Assembly: GCF_902506095.1 (NCBI RefSeq) | Contig: NZ_LR733293.1 | Coordinates: 3,409,089 to 3,473,088 of the forward strand | Length of the DNA stretch: 64,000 nucleotides | Direction: 5' to 3' | From: Arthrobacter sp. 9AX | GTDB taxonomy: Bacteria > Actinomycetota > Actinomycetes > Actinomycetales > Micrococcaceae | Shown: positions 8,396-16,000 of the stretch, piece by piece | How positions within the stretch are numbered: position 1 is the first letter of the stretch | Layout: the number at the start of each line of letters is the position of its first letter | Made by a program: the position numbers and the translations under genes | Notes under the pieces: generated by a model | What the model was told of the DNA's origin: nothing | The model's input: only the letters and a program-made list of their open reading frames with translations | Database searches by the model: none

Positions 8396-9696
8396 CTCGC
8401 CACCAGGGACGGATTCACGATCATGTTGCCTGCGTGTGCGTGCCTCAACGTATCCAGCATGACGCCCAGGGCTCCGTCTTTCGGGAGGAATGCGCAGATG
8501 CCCATGCTGGCAGCGGCACGCAGGGCCTCCTGCGACGGGTTGCCCGTCAGCATCACCACCCGCGTGCCCGGAGCCTGGGAAAGAATCAGCTCGGCAGCTT
8601 TGAGGCCGGAACCGTCATCGAGGTGCAGATCCATGATGACGACGTCGGGCCGCAGTTCCTGGAACATCGACACCGCAGAGGTCACGGAACGTGCCGCCCC
8701 TACGCTCTGGAGGTCCGGCTCGCGGTCAAGCGCTCCCGCCAGCAAATCCGAAAAGGTGGTGTGGTCGTCAACGATCAGGATCCGCAGCCGCCCCGTATCC
8801 TGCCTGGCGGCCGGATGGGGGCGGGTCTCCGAGGCTACCTGGATGGGACCACGGATGTCCGACCGATCTGAGGTAGCCGCGGTGCTCGTCAGCAGCCTGG
8901 CTTGCGCCTCCCTCAACGACGGGCCGGGGGCGCAGCCCAATTCCTCATCCATGACCCTGCGGCAGCGGTCGAACGCCCGCAAGGCCTCAGTGTTCTCGCC
9001 GTTGCCCTCCAGTCCAAGAACCAGTGCGGTCCAGGCGCGCTCGTTGAGGGGATCCTCCTTCACCGCTGCACCGGCGAAAGCAACTGCCTTGCCGACGTCC
9101 CCGACGCGAAGCGCGGTTTCTGCGGCCAGGACACGGGCCAGGCAGACCCGCGCCGCATGCAGGGCCCGCTCCTCCTCCGCCCAGGCCGGCAGCAGTTCGT
9201 CCCCGAGCAGCGGAGCCGACGCCAGGTCGAGTGCTTCGGTGAGCAGTGCGAGCGCCGCGCGCGGCTCAACTTCCTGGCCGGCCATTTTGGTCAATGTTTC
9301 GAACCGGTCCAGATCCAGGTCCACCAGGGACCGGTCGATGGCATAGCCACCCGTGACCGTCCTGAGGGGGCCTGTCCGCCCGGTGCCGGGCTGCAGGTGG
9401 CGCCGGAGAACGCTTACATAACTTTCAAGGGTGGGCAGTGCAACTGATGGATGGTTGCCGCCCCAGAGCAGGTCCATAATCCGGGTCTTTGACACTGCCG
9501 AGCCGAAATTCATCAGGAGAATCTCGAGCACTTGGCGGGGTTTGGGCCCGCCAAGGTCGTTGGCCGTCAGTTCCCTGCCGCCCCGGCGTATTGTCAGTGG
9601 ACCGAAGACCGAAATCTGAAGCGCCGGCGCCAGTGACGACGCTCCAGAAACGGTGGCTGTATCGGCCTCTGTCTTGGCCAGTTCCAAAATAACCAC
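8350..9696 (-). CDS. SARP-type activator fused to a C-terminal receiver domain
   Basis: This 448-aa regulator combines a SARP/AfsR-type winged helix (about residues 27-125, with LQISVFGPL and GGPKPRQVLEILL), a bacterial transcriptional activation (BTAD) domain (about 130-285) and a C-terminal receiver domain (about 300-425). The receiver has the acidic pair in ILIVDDH, an aspartate near residue 355 (VVIMDLHLDDGSG) and a conserved lysine (FLPKDG). NarL-type regulators carry the receiver first with an HTH after it, so this order is unusual. GTG 9696 is chosen because GGGGGAGG lies five bases upstream. The next gene in the operon is a kinase, so phosphorylation probably controls the SARP module. 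Confidence 0.88.
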   Translation of the reverse strand: MVILELAKTEADTATVSGASSLAPALQISVFGPLTIRRGGRELTANDLGGPKPRQVLEILLMNFGSAVSKTRIMDLLWGGNHPSVALPTLESYVSVLRRHLQPGTGRTGPLRTVTGGYAIDRSLVDLDLDRFETLTKMAGQEVEPRAALALLTEALDLASAPLLGDELLPAWAEEERALHAARVCLARVLAAETALRVGDVGKAVAFAGAAVKEDPLNERAWTALVLGLEGNGENTEALRAFDRCRRVMDEELGCAPGPSLREAQARLLTSTAATSDRSDIRGPIQVASETRPHPAARQDTGRLRILIVDDHTTFSDLLAGALDREPDLQSVGAARSVTSAVSMFQELRPDVVIMDLHLDDGSGLKAAELILSQAPGTRVVMLTGNPSQEALRAAASMGICAFLPKDGALGVMLDTLRHAHAGNMIVNPSLVARWGTGVPALEPAGQG

Positions 9697-10078
9697 GAAG
9701 GCCTCCCCCAATTGGTTCAAGTGCGTGGGTCTTATTGAAGATGGCGGAAAACACGCGAACAACAGTGCCGTGTACTCACTTATTGAAGCGCCGGTACTTA
9801 GGCACTACCTGCTCCTACGCGGGCACCTGCGCGCCTGAAATACGCCACGCGCCTGTAGGTAGCTGCGAGCCTGGAGGCATTTCCGCTGGTGAAGCCAAGT
9901 ATTAGGACGGGGACGGGACCACGTTGGGAAAACCTAGGTAGTCCGGTCCCGGGCGGGCTACCGGCCGCCAAAGATTTCCCCAAGCGGACAAAACTAACTT
10001 TTCCCGTAGGGGGCACGGCCGCAGTGTGGGACAAACAACTGCGAGGCGGCCACAGGGGCACAGGGAAGGAAAAGGCCA
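9697..10078. promoter_or_regulatory. Divergent intergenic region between SARP-REC and the OmpR-type operon
   Basis: This 382-bp gap separates two divergent two-component operons and must hold both promoters. It contains the 13-mer GGGAAAACCTAGG (9926-9938), related to sequences at 4079 and 21762. I see no credible small gene. Confidence 0.4.
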
Positions 10079-11593
10079 ATGGGGACCAGGCACGGGGATT
10101 CCGCCCGGATACCCATGAAGCCGGTGAAACACGGCTGGCACCGGCTTCGGTCGGAATTTCGAACGGTCCGTTTTCGGGTACTCGCCACGGTCATGGCTTT
10201 CCTGGCTGCCGGCCTGATGGTCACCGGCGTCAGCACGCTTGCCCTCGACCTGCGCAACCTCAACAGCCGCGTCAGCGATGAGCTTCTGCTCCAGTCGGCC
10301 AGGCTCCAGGACACCGCGGACCGGGGCCATCCGGGCGGCGGGCCGTTCACGTCCCTCGATGGATTGTTCAAAGTGTTCCTCCAGGGCGGCGCTCCCGGCA
10401 AGTACGAATCGGTGATGGCCACCGTCAGCGGCGGTACCACGTTCCTTCCCGCAGGCGGGCAGGCCAGCAATCTCGCCGCGCCCGAGGTGCTGGAGACAGC
10501 CTGGGCCGAGCATCTTGAAAACCGCACGGTACTCCACGACATGACGCTGGACGGACGGACCGTCCGCCTGGCCATCACCTCCGTCGAACTGAACGGCGGA
10601 GCCAGCCGCGGGCTGTTGGTGGCAGCAAACCAGATCGGGCTGCAGCGGGAGCAGATGGTGGCATCCTTCGGCACGTTCGCGGCGGCATCGCTGGCCACCC
10701 TTCTGCTGGCAGGAGCCGTGGGTTTCCTGGTGACGGGCCGGTTGTTTGTTCCGGTTCGGCGGCTGCGCCAGGCCACAGCGTCCATCACCTTCGAAGACCT
10801 GGGGACCCGCGTCCTGGTCCCGCCCGGCGATGACGACGTTTCGCATCTGGCCACAGACTTCAACCGCATGCTGGACAGGCTGGAAAAGGGCATCGCGGAC
10901 CAGCGCCGGTTCGTCGATGACGCCAGCCACGAACTGCGGACGCCCCTGACGATTATCGGCGGACATCTGCAGCTGCTCCGGGCAGCGGACCCACAGGACG
11001 TGGTGGAGACCCAGACGCTGCTGCTGGAGGAACTGGACCGCATGCAGGCGCTGGTGGATGAACTGCTGATGCTGGCCCGCAGCGGCCGTCCGGACTTCAT
11101 CCGGACGGACTGGATCGACGCCGATGCCTTCCTGGCAGCGGCGATGGACAGGGTCAAGGTCCTTGCTGATCGCCGGTGGCACATCGATCAATTGCCCGGC
11201 GGCCGGTTCCGGGCCGACCGCAACCGTCTCACGCAGGCGGTGGAGCAGCTGGCAGCCAATGCCGTGCAGTCAACGCGTCCGGACGATGTGATCTCCCTCG
11301 GTGCGGCCTGGACCCACATCCCGGCCGGCACGTCCCCGCGTGAGGAACACCCGGCGGCCGGTGGTATCGACATCTGGGTGGCGGACACGGGCTGCGGAAT
11401 CAGCCCCGCGGACCAGGAACGCATTTTCGAGCGCTTCGCCAGGGCCGGAGTTTCACGCGGCACAGAAGGATCGGGCCTGGGCCTGCCTATCGTCAAGGCC
11501 ATCGCCGAGGCGCACGGCGGAACACTCCGGGTGACGTCGCGGGTGGATGAAGGCAGCCGCTTTGTGCTTTCGCTGCCGGGAGGGACCGCATGA
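10079..11593 (+). CDS. OmpR-system sensor histidine kinase
   Basis: This 504-aa inner-membrane kinase has a first membrane helix (about residues 32-55), an extracytoplasmic loop of about 140 residues and a second helix (about 200-225). A HAMP segment, a HisKA domain with H284 in SHELRTPL, and a HATPase_c domain (VADTGCGISP, GSGLGLPI) follow. The ATG at 10079 is preceded by GGGAAGGAAAAGG. M13 is an alternative start. The gene overlaps the following regulator by 4 bp, so the two form one translational unit. The signal sensed is unknown. The small exported acidic protein just downstream is a plausible output or accessory. Confidence 0.93.
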   Translation: MGTRHGDSARIPMKPVKHGWHRLRSEFRTVRFRVLATVMAFLAAGLMVTGVSTLALDLRNLNSRVSDELLLQSARLQDTADRGHPGGGPFTSLDGLFKVFLQGGAPGKYESVMATVSGGTTFLPAGGQASNLAAPEVLETAWAEHLENRTVLHDMTLDGRTVRLAITSVELNGGASRGLLVAANQIGLQREQMVASFGTFAAASLATLLLAGAVGFLVTGRLFVPVRRLRQATASITFEDLGTRVLVPPGDDDVSHLATDFNRMLDRLEKGIADQRRFVDDASHELRTPLTIIGGHLQLLRAADPQDVVETQTLLLEELDRMQALVDELLMLARSGRPDFIRTDWIDADAFLAAAMDRVKVLADRRWHIDQLPGGRFRADRNRLTQAVEQLAANAVQSTRPDDVISLGAAWTHIPAGTSPREEHPAAGGIDIWVADTGCGISPADQERIFERFARAGVSRGTEGSGLGLPIVKAIAEAHGGTLRVTSRVDEGSRFVLSLPGGTA

Positions 11594-12318
11594 CACGGAT
11601 ACTGATAGCTGACGACGAGCCACGGATCGCGGGCTTCATCACCAAGGGGCTCACCGCGGCCGGGTACACCACTTCATCGGTGGAGGACGGGATCCGGGCG
11701 CTGGATTACGGAAGCTCCGGCGAGTTCGACCTGCTCCTCCTCGATATCAGCATGCCCAGGATGGACGGGTTGGCTGTACTCGCGGCCCTGCGCGCCATGA
11801 AGTGCACCGTTCCCGTGATCGTCCTGACGGCCAGGGATTCGCTCCAGGACACGCTGGCAGCGCTCGACGGCGGCGCGGACGACTACATGACCAAACCGTT
11901 CCGTTTCGAGGAGCTGCTGTCGCGGATCCGGCTGCGGCTGCGCCAGGTCCCGGACATCCAGGAGGCACTGGTTCCGACGGGCGGCGACATCACCCTGGAC
12001 GTCGACCTGCGATGTGCCAACGTCCGGGGCAAGGCTGTGCCGCTGTCCGCCCGTGAGTTTGCCATGGCCCGGGTGTTCGTGGAGAACGAGGGCAGGGTGC
12101 TGACCCGCGAACAGCTGCTGAGCCGTGTGTGGGGATACGACTTTGACGGCTCCTCCAACGTGGTGGACGTCTATGTGGGCTACCTGCGCAACAAGCTTGG
12201 TCCCGAAAGGTTCCTCGCCGTCCGCGGTGCCGGCTACCGGTTTGTGGCGTCCCCCGCTGCGCTGCCCGAACCGGCGCCCCAATCAATCCCCCCATCAATG
12301 CCCCAAACCCGTTCATGA
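11590..12318 (+). CDS. OmpR-family response regulator
   Basis: This 242-aa protein has an N-terminal receiver domain (acidic residues in IADDE, phospho-acceptor D52 in LLLLDISMPRMDG, K in MTKPFRFEELLSR) and a C-terminal winged helix (about residues 130-225, ending VRGAGYRF). It pairs with the overlapping kinase. Seven bases past its stop lies a TCTCAT triple repeat at 11-bp period, the expected form of an OmpR-family site. That site is directly in front of the acidic repeat gene, which I infer to be a target. Confidence 0.95.
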   Translation: MTRILIADDEPRIAGFITKGLTAAGYTTSSVEDGIRALDYGSSGEFDLLLLDISMPRMDGLAVLAALRAMKCTVPVIVLTARDSLQDTLAALDGGADDYMTKPFRFEELLSRIRLRLRQVPDIQEALVPTGGDITLDVDLRCANVRGKAVPLSAREFAMARVFVENEGRVLTREQLLSRVWGYDFDGSSNVVDVYVGYLRNKLGPERFLAVRGAGYRFVASPAALPEPAPQSIPPSMPQTRS

Positions 12319-12324
12319 GAGGTT

Positions 12325-12352
12325 TCTCATCAACGTCTCATTCCCCTCTCAC
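12325..12352. promoter_or_regulatory. Candidate OmpR-family binding site: three TCTCAT repeats at 11-bp period
   Basis: TCTCAT at 12325-12330 and 12336-12341 and TCTCAC at 12347-12352 are each separated by 5 bases. The block lies between the response-regulator gene and the acidic repeat gene, 45 bp before the latter's start. An inverted half-site (ATGAGA) stands just upstream near 12315. Confidence 0.55.
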
Positions 12353-12397
12353 CGGCGCCCGGCAGAGTGGGGAGCACACTTCAAGAAAGGCGAACCG

Positions 12398-12916
12398 ATG
12401 AAAAAATTCTGGTACCTCCCCATTGCAGCTGTGGTTGGCGCAACAACCTTGACGGTCTGGGGCCAGGCCAACGCCGGCCCGCCCCCTGAGGTCACGCCCG
12501 GCGTCGTGGTGACGGCCGACGTCGCGTCCGCCGTCCGCAGCGCAGAAACGGAATCCCCGGCAACCGAACTCACGGGCCCAAGCCCCACGGCCAGCATCAC
12601 CGCGATCCCCGAGCATGAGACTCCGGAGACAGAGCTGGTCGCCGCTGAGCTGCAAACCTACGCACCCGCGCAGCCAGCCGGCATACCCACGTACGACCAG
12701 TTCGACGACAAGGGCGGGCTCAGGGCCCCGGGTGTCTCCGACGACGGGCCGGCCCACGACCTCGGCGACGACAAAGGCGGGCTCAGGGCCCCGGGCGTCT
12801 CCGACGACGGGCCGAACCACGACCTCGGCGACGACAAAGGCGGCCTGAGGGATGACCGGGCCTCCGACGACGGCCCCGGCCATGACAGCGGGGACGATAA
12901 GGGCGGTGACCGCTAG
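12398..12916 (+). CDS. Small exported acidic repeat protein
   Basis: This 172-aa protein begins with a clear signal peptide (MKKFWYLPIAAVVGATTLTV, cleavage near ANAG). Its C-terminal 75 residues consist of a 21-residue unit repeated about three and a half times, each containing DDKGG, SDDGP and a histidine. The repeats are strongly acidic and may bind cations, an inference from composition only. The ATG at 12398 has AGAAAGG upstream. The ORF could be extended upstream but would then overlap the regulator gene. The three-repeat site before it suggests control by the adjacent two-component system. The RTX peroxidase gene follows 107 bp later. Confidence 0.8.
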   Translation: MKKFWYLPIAAVVGATTLTVWGQANAGPPPEVTPGVVVTADVASAVRSAETESPATELTGPSPTASITAIPEHETPETELVAAELQTYAPAQPAGIPTYDQFDDKGGLRAPGVSDDGPAHDLGDDKGGLRAPGVSDDGPNHDLGDDKGGLRDDRASDDGPGHDSGDDKGGDR

Positions 12917-13023
12917 GCCCTGATAGCCGGCGCCCAAGGTTTTCCCTAGGACGCCCCTGCAATCTGTCCTTGTTTCGCCGGTCCTACTGGGGGCCCGGCC
13001 CTACAGGGGGAGCAGATTGCAGG

Positions 13024-16000
13024 ATGAAGGCCTCATCGCGTCAACACACACGAGCACCAAAAACCCAGGGCACCCGCCCGCGCTTCCGGTTCCTGGCCGC
13101 CTCGGGGGCGTTTGCCCTGGCCGCGTCCATGGGCCTGCCGCCCATCGCGGCCCATGCTGTGCAGGCCCCCACCGGCGCGGGCTTCACGGTGACACCCGCC
13201 GACTTGTCCTTCATCCTGAAGCAGATCAAGATCGCCGAAGCCCATGTAGCCAACACCACGTCGGAAACCGGACCGTGCGGGGCCCTGGTGGGCACCGGAC
13301 CCAACCAGCTCGCCAGCCCGCTGCTGTCCCACGGGCTGCGCACGGTGGACGGCAGCTGCAACAACCTCCAGCCCGGCCAGGAAACCTATGGCGCCTCGGA
13401 CCAGGTGTTTCCGCGCCTGGGCTCCAAGTCCTTCACGGCTGCAGAAAGCGGATCCTTCGGCGGACCTCCGGCAGCCACGAGCTACACCCAGAAATCGGGA
13501 AGCGTCTTCGATTCGCGGCCGCGCACCATCAGCAACCTGATCGCTGACCAGACGTCCACCAACCCGGCGGCCGTCGCCGCCGCCGGTTTCCCGGCGAGGA
13601 CCCAAGGAAACACGGGCGTGGTGCCCTGCACCACGGACCCCATCCCTGACGCTGACCCGCCTGTGAAAGCCGCCCCGGATGGCTGCGTCCCCTCACACAA
13701 CACACTGTTCATTCCCAACGTCACTACCGACGTCGGACTTTCCCCGCCCTACAACTCCCTGTTCACCCTCTTCGGTCAGTTCTTCGACCACGGCATCGAC
13801 CAGACCGTCAAGGGCGGCGGCACTGTCTATGTCCCGCTGAAGGCCGATGACCCGCTGATCGCAGGGCCGGACCACGTCTTCGGCAACGCAGATGACCTCA
13901 ACCCGCACATGCGCTTTATGGTCCTCACGCGCGGCCAGAACCAGCCGGGGCAGGACGGGAAGCCGGGCACCGCTGACGATGTGCAGGATGCGTTGAACAC
14001 CAATTCGCCGTGGGTGGACCAGAGCCAGACCTACTCGTCGCATTCCTCGCATCAGGTGTTCCTGCGGGAGTACGCCAAGAACTCCACCGGGAACCCCGTG
14101 TCCACCGGCAGGATGCTGGGCGGTCCGGCGGGCACGCCTACCGCGGGCGGCATGGCTACCTGGCACGACACCAAGAGGCAGGCACGCGAGCTGCTGGGCA
14201 TACAACTGCTGGACAAGGACGTCCTGAACGTTCCCATGCTGGCCGCTGACGCCTACGGAAAGTTCATCCCCGGCCCCAAGAACGGGCTCCCGCAGTTTGT
14301 CACGCGGTCCGGCCTCGTGGAGGCGGACCGCACCGCGAACGGTGGGCTCGGAACGCTGGTGCCCCAGGACGTGCTGTACTTCAACACCCCATTCCTGACC
14401 GACATCGCGCACAACGCCGATCCGTCCCCGCAGGACGCCGACCACAATCCGGCCACCCCGCCGGCTGCTCCCGCCCCGGACAGCGACAAGGCAGCTTCCG
14501 CCGACTTCGCCGGCCAGGCCCCGGGCACTTACGACGATGAGATGCTGGACGCGCACTTCATCGCCGGTGACGGCAGGGTCAACGAGAACATCGGCCTGAC
14601 CGCCATCCACCAGGTGTTCCATTCCGAGCATGACCGCTTGGTGGGAGACATCAAGCGGGTCCTGACGAACGACACCTCCACCAAGGGCACCGCAGCCCTT
14701 GCCGAGTGGAAGCTGGCCTCCGGTGCCGAGGGCTGGAACGGCGAGCGGCTGTTCCAGGCCGCCAGGTTCATCGCCGAGATGGAGTACCAGCACCTGGTGT
14801 TTGAGGAGTTTGCCAGGAAGATCCAACCCGGTATTAACCCCTTCGAACCGTTCGCTTTCTCCCAGACGGACATCAACCCGGCCGTCAGCGCCGAGTTTGC
14901 CCATGCCGTGTACCGCTTCGGCCATTCGATGCTCACGGAGACCATCTCCCGCCGCAACGAGGACAGCCCGGGTGCGGACAAGGTATTTGGAACGTCCGAC
15001 GACGTCCGGGGCTCCCAGAACGACCTTTCCCTTCTTGAGGGGTTCTTGAATCCGCCCGCCTACACAGACGGCGGCCCGGCCGGCGCGCTCACTTCTGAGG
15101 AGGCTGCCGGCAGCATCATCATGGGCATGTCGGACCAGGTGGGCAGCGAACTGGACGAGTTCGTCACCGACACGCTCCGCAACAAGCTCCTGGGCCTGCC
15201 CATGGACCTCGCCGCGATCAACCTGACGCGGGCCAGGTCCGAAGGGCTGCCCACGTTGAACGGACTGCGCCGGGAGCTTCACGGCGCCACGAACGACAGC
15301 CAGCTCAAGCCGTACACCAACTGGATCGACTTCGGTGAGCACATCAAGCACCCGGCGTCCCTGGTCAACTTTGTGGCAGCCTACGGCAGGCACCCCTCCA
15401 TCGTGGAAGCCACCACGCTGGAGGGCAAGCGCAAGGCGGCCCGGCTGATCGTCAGCCCGGACGCGCTGGCCGGTGAGGTGGCCCCGGAGGACGCGGTGGC
15501 CTTTATGAACAGCACGGACGGCTGGGCCAACAAGGGCACCTCATCCATCACCGGACTCGACGACATCGATCTCTGGATGGGCGGCCTGGCCGAACGGACC
15601 AACCTGTTCGGCGGACTGCTCGGCAGCACCTTCAACTACGTCTTCGAGAGCCAGATGACCGATCTGCAGAACGGTGACCGGCTGTACTACCTGGCGCGTA
15701 CGCCGGGGATGAACCTGATGGCCCAGCTCGAGGGCAACTCCTTCGCGGAGATGATGATGCGCAACACCAACGCAAAGGCACTGAAGGCCGATGCCTTCGC
15801 CACCGCCGACTGCAAGTTCGAGCTGAAGAACCTCAACGGAACCCCCAAGGGCTTCGCATCCGCAGGCAATACCGTGGCGGACGATCCCACCACCGAATGC
15901 AGCGAATCCGCACTGCTGATCCGCATGCCGGACGGCACCATCAAGTACCGCGCGTCCAACTCGGTGGACCCGGGCGGCATCAACGGCCAGGCCGTGTACA

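Noticed and set aside
15034..15050. CTTGAG-N5-CTTGAA inside the peroxidase gene
   Set aside because: It has the right spacing for the CTTGAG motif but lies deep in coding sequence and encodes ordinary residues. Treated as chance.
13693..15393. 566-codon open frame on the minus strand inside the peroxidase gene
   Set aside because: It is antisense to an intact peroxidase domain with conserved motifs, and its residue composition is that of a GC-rich shadow frame.
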